DNA of 64,000 bases from Betaproteobacteria bacterium (GTDB taxonomy: Bacteria; Pseudomonadota; Gammaproteobacteria; Burkholderiales; Usitatibacteraceae): assembly GCA_016711875.1 (NCBI GenBank), contig JADJSD010000001.1, positions 1,054,001 to 1,118,000 on the forward strand. Direction: 5' to 3'. This document shows, in pieces, positions 43,406 to 52,675 of this stretch; positions within the stretch are counted from its first letter, which is position 1, and each line of letters opens with the position of its first letter. The notes below the pieces were generated by a model. It did no database searches. It worked only from the letters and a program-made list of their open reading frames with translations, and was not told the origin of the DNA. The translations under genes were made by a program, and so were the position numbers.

Positions 43406-45525
43406 GGCCGTTGATCTTCCTGTGCGTGGTGACGGGTGCCGCTCTCGTCTACCTGATGTCACAGGCCTCATCGAACACCGCACTTTTCACCCGCAACTAC
43501 CCCACGCTCCTCGGCCTCGGCGGCCTCCTGTCGCTGGGCCTCATGTGCCTCATCGGCTATCAGCTCGTGGTGATGCGCCGCAAGCTGAAGGAGCGCGTAT
43601 TCGGCTCCAAGCTCACGCTCCGGCTCATGGTGGTCTTCGCGCTCATGGCGCTCGTGCCTGGCGGCCTCGTCTACGCGATCTCCTACCAGTTCCTGCAGAA
43701 TTCGATCGAGTCGTGGTTCGACGTGCGCATGGACAAGGCCCTGGAAGGCGGCCTCAACCTCGCGCGAAGCACCCTCGACAATTCGCTGCGCGAACTCGGC
43801 AAGAAGGCCGACGGGATGGCCCAGTCGCTCGCGAGTGCGCAGGCCGTGGAGCCCGCGACGCTCAGTCGGCTGCGCGAACAATATGGAGTCGAGGAAGCCG
43901 CGCTGCTCAACCAGCGTGGCAAGGTGATCGCCTTTGCGGGCATCGAAACGAGCGCGCTGCAGCCCGAGCTGCCCAATTCCGCCGTCCTTCGCCAGGTTCG
44001 CGCGCAGCAGCCGGTGCGTTCCATCGAGGCCATTCCCGATCGCGGCCTCTTTCTGCGCGTGATCGTCCCGGTGAACGTCCTGTCGCTGGCCGAGGACATC
44101 CGCATCCTGCAGGTGCTCGAACGCGTTCCGCCGGCCGTCGCGGCCGACGCCCGCATCGTCGACCAGGGCTGGCGCGACTACCAGGAACTCACGCTCGCGA
44201 GAGCGGGCCTGAAGAACCTGTTCGGGCTCACGCTCACGCTCGCGATGCTGCTCACGCTCTTCTCATCGATCGCGGTTTCCTTCCTGCTTTCGGAGCGCCT
44301 TTCGGCGCCGCTCTCGGCGCTTGCCGAAGCGACGCGGGCCATCGCCAAGGGCGATTACTCGCGCCTGAATCCGGTGAAGAGTCGGGACGAATTCGGCGTG
44401 CTCACGCAGTCCTTCAATACGATGACGCGCCAGATCGGCGACGCGACCGAGGCGATGGAGAGGAACCAGCAGCAGCTCGAGAGGGCCAAGACCTATCTCG
44501 AGAGCATCCTCTCGAATCTCACCGCGGGCGTGCTCACCTTCGACGAGCGCTACTACCTCAAGACCGTTAACGCATCGGCCTACGAAATCCTCGGTGTGCC
44601 CATCGGTTCGTTCCACGGCCTCAAGCTGCCCGACTGGTCCGTTCACGTGCCGGGCGTCTCGCCCCTCACGGACCTGGTCCTTCGCCAATTCGCCGCCGGC
44701 TCGGACAAGCAGTGGGAGCACCAGATGGAATACCGGCGCGCGGAGGGCGGCGCGCGAACGCTCCTGGTGCGTGGCACGCGCCTGGGCTCGAGAGGCGAGA
44801 CAGGCTACGTGGTGGTTTTCGACGACATCACGCACCTGGCGCAGGCTCAGCGCGACGCGGCCTGGGGCGAAGTGGCCCGCCGCCTCGCGCACGAGATCAA
44901 GAACCCGCTCACGCCGATCCAGCTTTCGGCCGAACGATTGCAGCAGAAGTTGCTGCTCAAGCTGCCGCAGATCGATGCGGATATGCTGACGCGCGCCACG
45001 GGCACGATCGTGAGCCAGGTGACGGCCCTGAAGGGCATGGTGGACGACTTCAGCCAGTACGCGCGGGCGCGCCGCATGTCGGCCGAGGCGGTGCCGCTCA
45101 ACGACCTCGTCCGAGAGGTGCTGGTGCTCTACGAGTCGATGGGAGTGCCGATCGAGCTGCGCCTCGCCGACAACCTTCCGACGGTGCCGGCCGACGCGGC
45201 GCTGCTTCGCCAGGTGCGCCACAACCTCAGCCAGAACGCCATCGATGCGCTCGCAGGCGCCGAGAGCCCGCACATCGTGGTCACTTCGGAGCTGTCGGGC
45301 GAAAGCGTCCAGCTTTCGGTGAGCGACAACGGCTCGGGCATCGCCGAAGGGGTCATCGGGCGCATCTTCGAACCCTACGTCACCACGAAGCCCAAGGGTA
45401 CCGGCCTGGGCCTCGCGATCGTGAAGAAGATCGTCGACGAGCACCACGGGCGCATCCATGTCGAGAACGTGAAGCCCCACGGCGCGAACGTGAGCATCCT
45501 CCTGCCGCTGCGCGAAGCGGCCTGA
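43402..45525 (+). CDS. ntrY: NtrY-type membrane sensor histidine kinase
   Basis: 707 residues. Several N-terminal membrane segments lead to a periplasmic region (about 105-285), a fourth membrane segment, HAMP (about 305-360, RLSAPLSALAEATRAIAKGD), a PAS-like domain (about 370-480), a HisKA domain with H497 in RRLAHEIKNPLTPIQLSAER, and a HATPase with NLSQNAIDALAG, VSDNGSGIAEG and KGTGLGLAIVKKI. The start is GTG 43402, overlapping the stop of the DUF4390 gene as GTGA; an earlier in-frame GTG at 43387 is possible. The kinase of the NtrYX system senses redox or nitrogen-related cues in other bacteria. Its partner is the degenerate NtrX next door. Confidence 0.93.
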   Translation: MRPLIFLCVVTGAALVYLMSQASSNTALFTRNYPTLLGLGGLLSLGLMCLIGYQLVVMRRKLKERVFGSKLTLRLMVVFALMALVPGGLVYAISYQFLQNSIESWFDVRMDKALEGGLNLARSTLDNSLRELGKKADGMAQSLASAQAVEPATLSRLREQYGVEEAALLNQRGKVIAFAGIETSALQPELPNSAVLRQVRAQQPVRSIEAIPDRGLFLRVIVPVNVLSLAEDIRILQVLERVPPAVAADARIVDQGWRDYQELTLARAGLKNLFGLTLTLAMLLTLFSSIAVSFLLSERLSAPLSALAEATRAIAKGDYSRLNPVKSRDEFGVLTQSFNTMTRQIGDATEAMERNQQQLERAKTYLESILSNLTAGVLTFDERYYLKTVNASAYEILGVPIGSFHGLKLPDWSVHVPGVSPLTDLVLRQFAAGSDKQWEHQMEYRRAEGGARTLLVRGTRLGSRGETGYVVVFDDITHLAQAQRDAAWGEVARRLAHEIKNPLTPIQLSAERLQQKLLLKLPQIDADMLTRATGTIVSQVTALKGMVDDFSQYARARRMSAEAVPLNDLVREVLVLYESMGVPIELRLADNLPTVPADAALLRQVRHNLSQNAIDALAGAESPHIVVTSELSGESVQLSVSDNGSGIAEGVIGRIFEPYVTTKPKGTGLGLAIVKKIVDEHHGRIHVENVKPHGANVSILLPLREAA

Positions 45526-45538
45526 CGCGGCCAAGGCC

Positions 45539-46825
45539 ATGTCCGCCAACCACATCCTCGTCGTCGACGACGAGGTCGGCATCCGCGAACTGCTCTTCGA
45601 GATCCTGCGAGACGAGGGATACGGCGTGCGCCTGGCGGAGAATGCCCACGCAGCCCGCCAGCTTCGCCGCGAGATCCGGCCGGACCTCGTCCTCCTGGAT
45701 ATCTGGATGCCCGACACCGACGGCATCACCTTGCTCAAGGAGTGGGCGAGTTCGGGCCTGCTCACGATGCCCGTCGTGATGATGTCCGGCCATGGCACCA
45801 TCGACTCGGCGGTGGAGGCGACGCGCATCGGCGCCTTTGATTTTCTCGAGAAGCCGATCAGCCTGCCGAAGCTTCTCGCAACCGTCGGCAAGGCGCTTGC
45901 CGGCGGCCGGGCGATGCCGCGTGCCGGCCTCACGCTCGTGCAGCTCGGCAAGGCGCGCATCATCCAGGAGCTGCGCCAGCGCCTCGACCAGGTGGCACGC
46001 CTCAAGACCCCGGTGCTGCTCGTCGGCGAGCCGGGATGCGGCTTCGAGCTGGCGGCGCGGTACCTGCATTCGCCCAACACGCCCTGGGTTGCTCCGGAGG
46101 AGCGCGATTGGCTCGCGGCCAATCCGTTCGGGCCGCTCAACGAGGCACGCGAAGGCACGATTTTCATTCCCGACGTGGGCGCGCTCGATCGCGCCGGCCA
46201 GAAGGGCCTCGCGCAACTCGTCGCGAAGCTGGAGAAGTTCAATGTCCGCCTCGTCTGCGCCAGCGCCGACCCCATCGCCTCGCTCGCCGCCGACGGACGA
46301 TTCGACCCGGACCTGTTCCACCAGATCTCCGCCCTCACGATCCGTGTGCCGGGTCTCGGCGAGCACGCCGAAGACATCCCGGATCTCGCCACGCAGATGC
46401 TCACGTTGATGGTCGACGCCCACGAGGTTCCGCTTCGAACGCTGGCGGTGAGCGCGCAGAACGCCCTGCGCAACCTGGAGTGGCCGGGCAACCTTCCCGT
46501 GCTGCAGAACGTGGTCAAGACGCTCGCGCTCACCTCGCTGGTGACCGAGATCACCGGCGAGGACGTCGCCCGTGTCGCTCGCGAGTTCTCGGTGGTGCCG
46601 CGCGAAACGACCCACCCGGCACCCTCGTTCTCGCTCGACACGCCGCTCCGGGAGGCGCGCGAGCGCTTCGAGCGGCTCTACTTCCTGCATCACATCCGCC
46701 GCGAGGACGGCAACATGTCCCGGGTTGCCGAGCGCGTCGGCCTCGAGCGCACGCACCTCTATCGAAAGCTCAAGCAGCTCGGGATCCGGCCCTCGTTGCG
46801 AGGCGAGGATCCCCCCGCCGACTAG
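45539..46825 (+). CDS. ntrX: NtrX-type response regulator with degenerate sigma54-activator domain
   Basis: 428 residues. The receiver domain (1-122) is intact: DD at 10-11, phosphoacceptor D54 in VLLDIWMPDTDG and K105 in FLEKP. The AAA+ region (about 155-360) is not functional: Walker A reads GEPGCGFE with Phe where the P-loop Lys belongs, the Walker B position reads TIFIPDVG with Pro for Asp, and the GAFTGA loop that contacts sigma54 is absent. The C-terminal Fis-type helix-turn-helix is kept (NMSRVAERVGLERTHLYRKL). It probably regulates genes as a DNA-binding switch without sigma54. It lies 13 bases after ntrY and abuts the next gene tail to tail. Confidence 0.92.
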   Translation: MSANHILVVDDEVGIRELLFEILRDEGYGVRLAENAHAARQLRREIRPDLVLLDIWMPDTDGITLLKEWASSGLLTMPVVMMSGHGTIDSAVEATRIGAFDFLEKPISLPKLLATVGKALAGGRAMPRAGLTLVQLGKARIIQELRQRLDQVARLKTPVLLVGEPGCGFELAARYLHSPNTPWVAPEERDWLAANPFGPLNEAREGTIFIPDVGALDRAGQKGLAQLVAKLEKFNVRLVCASADPIASLAADGRFDPDLFHQISALTIRVPGLGEHAEDIPDLATQMLTLMVDAHEVPLRTLAVSAQNALRNLEWPGNLPVLQNVVKTLALTSLVTEITGEDVARVAREFSVVPRETTHPAPSFSLDTPLREARERFERLYFLHHIRREDGNMSRVAERVGLERTHLYRKLKQLGIRPSLRGEDPPAD

Positions 46826-47779
46826 CTAGCGTCGCTCGATGCGTCCGAGGCGCACCGCGGTGAGTCCGGTCTTCACGTTGTTCGGCACCGGCATCACGAG
46901 CACGCACTCGTCGTAGGGAGCTCGCACGACGGTGTCCCCGTCGTAGGCGATGGGGTCTCCCGCCTTCGCGATCACCTGCATGCCCGAGAAATCGCGGGCG
47001 AAGCGGAAGGACGCCGTGCGAGCGACGACCGCCTCCGTCACGCGAACCAGCATCGGCGGGGAGGGCTCGACGGAATCGATCTCGCGGGCCGCGAGCGCGA
47101 GGTCCACCACCCCCAGATTCCGAAGGAAGCGCCAGGTGCACTGCCAGGCAACGTCGACGGCCTTGCGCTCCCAATGCTGGCCGCACTCGACGAGCAGCGC
47201 GTTCTTCGGGCTGGCCGGATCGCCGAATCCGCCGAAGTCCCGCATTCTCGTGCCGTTGGCGTGTCCCTCGTCGCTCACGATGAACTTGGGGATGCCCACG
47301 TCGAAGGCGAAGTTGATGCCCTTGTCGAGAGGCCCGCAGATCATCACGGCCGGGCTGGGTTCGAGCATCGAATGGATGTCGAACAGGAAGTCGGCCGACT
47401 CGACGAACGGGCGCAGCTGCCGTGCCCGGCGCAGCTCGACGCTGTCGCGGGTGCCATCGAGCGTCTCCGGGCGCCAGACGCGATTGAAGTCCTCGTCGAC
47501 GAACCGCGTGGCGTAGGGCTGCGCGGGGTCGAAGCGCAGGAACGCCTCGATATTGGCGAAGCTGAGCGTCAGCGTTCCGCGTGCCGGACGAAGGCCCATC
47601 GCGAGCAGTCGGTCCACGGCGATGGCGCCGCAGATCTCGTTGCCATGCGTGACGGCGTTCACCATCACGTGCGGCCCGGGGCGGCCGCTCTCGAAGGTGT
47701 GGACGAAATCGACGCCGGTATTGCCTTTCCGGTGGGCGTCGATGACGGGGGCGGCAAGCTCGATCGGGAAACGGTTCAT
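46826..47779 (-). CDS. Succinylglutamate desuccinylase/aspartoacylase-family zinc deacylase
   Basis: 317 residues, of the M14-like AstE/AspA superfamily that removes acyl groups from N-acyl amino acids. Zinc ligands are H45 and E48 in TSHGNE-like AVTHGNEICG and H136 in FLFDIHSML. The conserved Arg pattern is in DEDFNRVW. A C-terminal beta domain (about 230-317) ends in the RLGRIERR tail. The substrate is not fixed by the motifs. It is the last gene of the peptide transporter operon, six bases after the formylglutamate amidohydrolase-like gene, which suggests it deacylates imported or liberated N-acyl amino acids. Confidence 0.85.
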   Translation of the reverse strand: MNRFPIELAAPVIDAHRKGNTGVDFVHTFESGRPGPHVMVNAVTHGNEICGAIAVDRLLAMGLRPARGTLTLSFANIEAFLRFDPAQPYATRFVDEDFNRVWRPETLDGTRDSVELRRARQLRPFVESADFLFDIHSMLEPSPAVMICGPLDKGINFAFDVGIPKFIVSDEGHANGTRMRDFGGFGDPASPKNALLVECGQHWERKAVDVAWQCTWRFLRNLGVVDLALAAREIDSVEPSPPMLVRVTEAVVARTASFRFARDFSGMQVIAKAGDPIAYDGDTVVRAPYDECVLVMPVPNNVKTGLTAVRLGRIERR

Positions 47780-47785
47780 GGGCGG

Positions 47786-48835
47786 TCAGCGTTCGGTCTT
47801 GGGGCCGGCGTGGCCATGGCCGTGGGAATGGTCGTGGGCATGGTCGTGCGGCTCGTGATGATGTTGCCCGTGGTCGTGCGAATGGTCGTGCGTGTGGTGG
47901 TGTCCGTGGGCATGGTCATGCGAATGGTCATGACCGCACCCGGGCCCGTGCACGTGGCCATGGTCGTGGCCGTCGCACGCGTGGGAGCCCCGCTCGGCCG
48001 CGTATGCGCAGACGGATTTAACGAGCCGCTCGATGTCGCGGGCCAGGCGCGGGAAACCGGCCGAACGCTCCCGCGTGCGTTCATCCATGTAAAGGCGCCG
48101 GTTCACCTCGATCTGCAGGCTGTGACGGCCGGCGGGCGGGTCCGAGAAGGCACGCACCAGTTCGACACCCTTGTAGGGATCGTTCACCTTGACGTCGTAG
48201 CCCATGTCGGCGAGCGCATCCCGCACCAGGGAGGTGAAGGCGGGATCGCACGTCGTGCCGTCGCGGTCGCCGAGCACGAAGTCCGCACGCGGCTTGCCCG
48301 GGCCTTCCTCTGAGATGGCGCTGCTCACCGCGGGCATCGAGTGGCAGTTGATGTGCCACACGGCACCGAAGTGCGCGTGCACCGAGTCGATCGCATCCTT
48401 CACGGCCTTCTGGTAGGGCTGGTGATACTCCGTGATGCGCCGGCGCAGTTCCGCGACCGTGAGCCGGCGGTCGTAGATGGGCATGCCGGTGTCGAGCTTG
48501 CGCCAGACGAGCCCGATGCCGAGCTGCGTCTTCCGGCTCGGCACGGCCGGGCCGGGCCATGGGGCGTCCAGCAGATCCGTGTCGATGTCGAGCAGCGACC
48601 GGTTGGCGTCGATGTACGCGCGCGGAAAGCGGGCGGCGATGAGGACGGCACCATGGCGCGGTCCGCTCGCGTAGAGCTCATCGACGTAGCTGTCCTCGGA
48701 TTGGCGCAGCGCCACCATCGGAACGGCGGCGGCGAAATCTTCGGGGTAGGCGGTGCCGCTGTGCGGCGAGTCGAGGACGACGGGTACGACGGGCCCCGTG
48801 GGTTCGACGCGGGAGTAGGCTTCGGATCGTTTCAT
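47786..48835 (-). CDS. N-formylglutamate amidohydrolase-family enzyme with His-rich C-terminal tail
   Basis: 349 residues. Residues 1-284 match the N-formylglutamate amidohydrolase (HutG-like) fold: VLDSPHSGTAYPEDF with a metal-site His, AANRS-type IDANRSLLDI, and WHINCHSMPAVSS. The tail (285-349) is extraordinary: 27 of 65 residues are His, alternating with Asp, Gly and Ser, as in nickel- or zinc-storing tails of metallochaperones. The start ATG overlaps the previous ABC gene as ATGA; the frame is open upstream inside that gene. It probably hydrolyses an N-formyl or N-acyl amide, and the tail may load or store its metal. Confidence 0.87.
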   Translation of the reverse strand: MKRSEAYSRVEPTGPVVPVVLDSPHSGTAYPEDFAAAVPMVALRQSEDSYVDELYASGPRHGAVLIAARFPRAYIDANRSLLDIDTDLLDAPWPGPAVPSRKTQLGIGLVWRKLDTGMPIYDRRLTVAELRRRITEYHQPYQKAVKDAIDSVHAHFGAVWHINCHSMPAVSSAISEEGPGKPRADFVLGDRDGTTCDPAFTSLVRDALADMGYDVKVNDPYKGVELVRAFSDPPAGRHSLQIEVNRRLYMDERTRERSAGFPRLARDIERLVKSVCAYAAERGSHACDGHDHGHVHGPGCGHDHSHDHAHGHHHTHDHSHDHGQHHHEPHDHAHDHSHGHGHAGPKTER

Positions 48836-49836
48836 GGCGTGTCGTTCTGGTGGCAGGCCGAGCGGTGACCGGGTGCGATTTCGCGAAGCCGGGGCGCTTC
48901 GGTCCGGCATCGGGGCATCGCGTGGGGGCAGCGCGGGTGGAAGTGGCATCCGCTCGGCGGGTTGAGGGGAGAAGGGATCTCGCCCTGGATGGGCGCGTAC
49001 GTGCGTCGTGTCGCTTCGAGCTTCGGGATCTCCGCGAGCAGCGCCTGCGTGTACGGGTGGTTCGGCCTGGCGAAGACCTCGGAAGACGGGGCAGACTCGA
49101 CCACGCGACCCAGGTACATGATCACCACGCGGTCCGACAGGTGGCGTACGACACCCAGGTCATGGCTGATGAAGAGATAGGTGAGCCGGAACTCCTCGCG
49201 CAGGCGAATGAAGAGGTTCAGCACCTGCGCCTGGATCGAGACGTCGAGCGCGGCGACGGCCTCGTCGCAGACGAGGAACTGCGGCTTCACCGCGAGGGCG
49301 CGCGCGATGCCGATGCGGCTTCGCTGGCCGCCGGAGAACTGGTGGGGGAAGCGCCGGGCGAGGCTCGCGTCGAGACCTACGCGCTGCATGATGTCGGCCA
49401 CGTACTCGTCGCGCCCCGAGGCGGGCACCAGGCCGTGCACCACCGGCGCTTCCCCGATCACGTCCGTGATGCGAAGTCGCGGATTGAGGGAAGCGAAAGG
49501 ATCCTGGAAGATCATCTGCACCGCGAGGCGCTCGGCGCGCGAGGCCGACTGCTCGTACTCGGCGTACGGCCGCCCCTTCCACAGGCGCTCGCCTTCGCTC
49601 GGCTCGAGAATCCGCGCGACGATGCGACCGAGGGTGGACTTGCCGCAGCCCGACTCGCCCACGAGCCCGAGGACCTCGCCTTCGGTCACCGCGAGGTCGA
49701 CGCCGTCGAGCGCGTGCACGGTCTGCTCACGGACCGAGGACCCGAGGGCGCGCGCAATCCGCCCGGCGAGGTCGAGGCGCGAGGTGAAGCGCTTCGAGAT
49801 GCCCTTCAATTCGAGGAGCGGCGCGACGCCGGTCAT
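48832..49836 (-). CDS. Peptide/nickel ABC transporter ATP-binding protein (DppF type)
   Basis: 334 residues. Walker A is LGLVGESGCGKSTLGRIVAR, the signature is HQFSGGQRSRIGIARALAVK, and Walker B is FLVCDEAVAALDVSIQ. The Dpp/Opp-type C-terminal domain has HPYTQALLAEIPKLEATRRT and the cysteine-containing PPSGCHFHPRCPHAMPRCRT, which in this family often holds an iron-sulfur cluster. It pairs with the DppD-type ATPase to power import of oligopeptides or similar. Its start overlaps the end of the TPR glycosyltransferase-like gene by four bases, so that foreign-looking gene is fully embedded in the operon. Confidence 0.95.
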   Translation of the reverse strand: MTGVAPLLELKGISKRFTSRLDLAGRIARALGSSVREQTVHALDGVDLAVTEGEVLGLVGESGCGKSTLGRIVARILEPSEGERLWKGRPYAEYEQSASRAERLAVQMIFQDPFASLNPRLRITDVIGEAPVVHGLVPASGRDEYVADIMQRVGLDASLARRFPHQFSGGQRSRIGIARALAVKPQFLVCDEAVAALDVSIQAQVLNLFIRLREEFRLTYLFISHDLGVVRHLSDRVVIMYLGRVVESAPSSEVFARPNHPYTQALLAEIPKLEATRRTYAPIQGEIPSPLNPPSGCHFHPRCPHAMPRCRTEAPRLREIAPGHRSACHQNDTP

Positions 49837-51707
49837 GGGTTGCTCTCCGCGAAGCCCCGGCCCCGCGCGATTCGCTCGAAAGCCGACTCGAGCGCGCGGG
49901 CCATGGCCGCCCCGTCCATGAGAACGCTGGCGCGCAGGCGCTCACGCAGGTCGCGACGAAGCGTTTCGAGACCGTGGGGGTCGCGCGCGTGGGCGCTGGC
50001 GCATGCGATGTAGTCCTCGAGCGTCGTGGCCACCCAGTCGTCGAGGCCGAGTGTTCCCAGGATGCTCGCGCCCGAGCGGCCGTAGGGCCGGTCGCCCGCG
50101 AGCGTGACGACGGGAACGCCCATCCACAGGGCATCGAGGGTCGTGGTTGCGCCGGCGCAGGGATGGGAGTCGAGTGCGATGTCGACTTCGGCATAGCGAG
50201 AGAGATAACCGGCAGTGGCGAGGCGCGGGAAGAAATCGATGCGTGAGACATCGACGCCGGCGGCCGCGAAAGCCTTGATCGTTCGGGCCCGGCACCCCTC
50301 GTCGTCGGGCGCGTGCATGAGCATCCGGGAGCCCGGAAGCCCGGCGACGAGGCGTGCCCAGGCATCGAAGAGGACGTCGTTCGATTTCGCGGGATTGTTC
50401 ATGACGCCGAAGACGATCGCGCCGGGGTCGGCCCGCCTTGCCGCGACCGCAGGCGCGTCCGTCCAGGGTCGGTAACACCAGGCCGTCGGCAAGCGCACGA
50501 GTTGCTCCGTATGCAGCGATTCCGCGCCGGGGGGATCCGCGCGCGCATCCGTCAGGCGGAAGTCCATGGACGAGAGTCCCGTGGTGTTCGGGTAACCGAG
50601 CCAGGTGACCTGCACGGGTGCAGCCCGTCGGACGAAGGCCAGCAGGCGGTTGCCTGCGGTGTGCCCGGACAGGTCCACGAGCACGTCGACGCCGTCCGCG
50701 CGTATGCGCTCCACCAGTTGCGCATCGCTCAGGCCCGCGACCGGAACGAATCGCTCGACGATTGCGCGCATTCGCGCCGTGGTGACGTCCTCGGCCGGCG
50801 TGTTCGAATAGGCCGCGATCTCGAAGCGCGATCGATCGTGATGGGTGAACACGGGTTCGACAAAGGCCGCGAGCGCATGGGCGCGAAAATCCGCCGACAC
50901 GTAGCCGATGCGAAGGCGCCCCGGGCGGCGGGCGGCCAGGCTGGGCCCGGGAAAAGGCTGCGGCGGCTCGAAGCGCCGACCGAACGCCCGGTGCGCCTCG
51001 AAAGCTTCGAGGGCGCTGACCGACGGGTCGGCATTCTGCGCCACGAGAAAATTGCTCCACGCCTCCGGGTGATCGGGACGCGCCGCCTGCGAGAGTCGAT
51101 AGCACTCGAGGGCCTGCGGAAGCCGGCCTTGCTCCCGTAGCGCGTTGCCCAGGAGGTTCAAGGCAACGGCGTGCGCGGGTTTCCCGAGAAGAACCTCCCG
51201 AAGCAGGCCCTCGGCTGCCGCGGGCTTGCGCTGCGAGAGCAGCACGCGGGCGAGGGCGCAGCGGGCGTCGGCCGATTGCGGGGTGATCGCGAGCGCCTCA
51301 CGCAGGCGCGACTGGGCAGCGGCGAGCTCGCCCAGGTCCGCGAGTACGCTGCCGAGGTTCACGAGCGCGTCGGGGAAACGGGGCGCGAGGGCGATCGCCG
51401 ATTCGAAGCGCTCGCGGGCGGCGGCCGTTCGTCCCAGCCGTGCAAGGGCGATTCCCCAGTTGTTGAGCACGCCGGGATCGCCCGGCGTCGCGGCAGCCGC
51501 ACGGCCGAGCAGTTCCTGGGCCGCCGCCACATGGCCGGCCTGCATCGCGAGGAGCCCCAGTCCGTGGAGGGCGGGGCCGTTGGCGGGATCCACGCCGAGG
51601 GCCTCGCGGTAGTGGCGCTCCGCCTGCGCGAGTTGGCCGGCTTGATGGCTCGCCAAGGCCCGGGCGAGGATCGGCTCGAGGCCGGGTCGCATCGCGGCTG
51701 CCGTCAT
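49833..51707 (-). CDS. TPR-repeat protein with O-GlcNAc-transferase-like (SPINDLY/OGT, GT41) domain
   Basis: 624 residues. The N-terminal 250 residues are tetratricopeptide repeats (about 10-240, for example QLAQAERHYREALGVDPANG). The C-terminal half is a GT41-type glycosyltransferase: LRIGYVSADFRAHALAAFVE, then HTAGNRLLAF, VTWLGYPNTTGLSSMDFRLT, a Lys in NNPAKSNDVLF at the UDP-sugar site and DSHPCAGATTTLDALWMGVP. Such enzymes transfer sugar to Ser or Thr of proteins. The start ATG overlaps the DppD-type stop by four bases. Its presence inside a transporter operon is unusual. Its substrates are unknown. Confidence 0.88.
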   Translation of the reverse strand: MTAAAMRPGLEPILARALASHQAGQLAQAERHYREALGVDPANGPALHGLGLLAMQAGHVAAAQELLGRAAAATPGDPGVLNNWGIALARLGRTAAARERFESAIALAPRFPDALVNLGSVLADLGELAAAQSRLREALAITPQSADARCALARVLLSQRKPAAAEGLLREVLLGKPAHAVALNLLGNALREQGRLPQALECYRLSQAARPDHPEAWSNFLVAQNADPSVSALEAFEAHRAFGRRFEPPQPFPGPSLAARRPGRLRIGYVSADFRAHALAAFVEPVFTHHDRSRFEIAAYSNTPAEDVTTARMRAIVERFVPVAGLSDAQLVERIRADGVDVLVDLSGHTAGNRLLAFVRRAAPVQVTWLGYPNTTGLSSMDFRLTDARADPPGAESLHTEQLVRLPTAWCYRPWTDAPAVAARRADPGAIVFGVMNNPAKSNDVLFDAWARLVAGLPGSRMLMHAPDDEGCRARTIKAFAAAGVDVSRIDFFPRLATAGYLSRYAEVDIALDSHPCAGATTTLDALWMGVPVVTLAGDRPYGRSGASILGTLGLDDWVATTLEDYIACASAHARDPHGLETLRRDLRERLRASVLMDGAAMARALESAFERIARGRGFAESNP

Positions 51708-52675
51708 GCATGCACCGGATGAAAGCACCGCAGGCAGCGGCCCGGTGCGGGCTCGGTCACCGCCGGGCTCTCGGCACACGCGGCGGACGCGTGGGAGCAA
51801 CGCTCCCGGAACGGGCAGCCCGGGGCCAGCTCCAGCAGCGACGGCGTCATGCCGGGGATCTGCCGCAGCGGGCGTCCGCGCTCGTTGCGGCTCGGGACGG
51901 AATCGATGAGACCGCGGGTGTAGGGGTGCAGGGGTCGCTCGATCACCTCCGCGACGGTGCCTGACTCCACCACGCGGCCGGCGTACATCACGCACACCTC
52001 GTCGGCGAGGCCCGCGATCACGGAAAGGTCGTGGGTGATCCAGATGAGCGCGGCACCGGTCTCGCGGCAGAGCTTCTGCATCTCGAAGAGGATCTGGCCC
52101 TGGATCGTGACGTCGAGCGCCGTGGTCGGCTCGTCGGCGATGATCAGGTCGGGGTGGTGCAGCAGAGCGATCGCGATGGCCACGCGCTGGCGCATGCCGC
52201 CGGAGAAATGGTGCGGGTACGCACGCAGCCGCTCGTCGGGCGAGGCGATCCCCACGCGAGCGAGCGCCTCGCGAGCCCGGGCGAGCGCCGACTCGTGCGA
52301 GACGTCCGCATGCGCCCGGATGGTTTCCACGATCTGCGTGTCGATGCGCAGGACCGGGTTGAGCGTCATCATCGGGTCCTGGAAGATCATCGCGATGCGG
52401 TTGCCGCGAAGCCGGCGCCATGCCGCCGCGTCCAGGCGCGTGAGGTCCTGGCCGTCGAAGACGATGCGTCCGCCCACGAGACGGCCTGGCGGATCGATGA
52501 GCCCCATCACGCTGTAGCCGGTCATCGACTTGCCCGAACCCGACTCGCCCACCAGGCCCAGGATGCGCCCGCGTCCGACGGCGAAGCTCACGTCGTCCAC
52601 GGCCTTCACCACGCCCGCCTTCGTGAAGAAATGCATGCGCAGCCCGTCGACCGAGAGCAAGGGCGGGCCGCTCAC
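51704..52675 (-). CDS. Peptide/nickel ABC transporter ATP-binding protein (DppD type)
   Basis: 323 residues. Walker A is GLVGESGSGKSMTGYSVMGL, the signature is PHHFSGGMRQRVAIAIALLH, Walker B is LIIADEPTTALDVTIQ, and the family C-terminus has SLLELAPGCPFRERCSHASA. It starts at GTG 52675, overlapping the DppC-type stop (GTGA). It is the first of two ATPases of a peptide-class importer. The two ATPases are separated by the OGT-like gene, which is not usual for dpp operons. Confidence 0.95.
   Translation of the reverse strand: MSGPPLLSVDGLRMHFFTKAGVVKAVDDVSFAVGRGRILGLVGESGSGKSMTGYSVMGLIDPPGRLVGGRIVFDGQDLTRLDAAAWRRLRGNRIAMIFQDPMMTLNPVLRIDTQIVETIRAHADVSHESALARAREALARVGIASPDERLRAYPHHFSGGMRQRVAIAIALLHHPDLIIADEPTTALDVTIQGQILFEMQKLCRETGAALIWITHDLSVIAGLADEVCVMYAGRVVESGTVAEVIERPLHPYTRGLIDSVPSRNERGRPLRQIPGMTPSLLELAPGCPFRERCSHASAACAESPAVTEPAPGRCLRCFHPVHA

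Noticed and set aside
47800..47985. Simple-sequence repeat resembling a tandem repeat or CRISPR-like array
   Set aside because: The repeating GTGGTC/ATGGTC pattern is the codon repetition of the His-Asp/Gly tail of the amidohydrolase, with no regular repeat-spacer structure.
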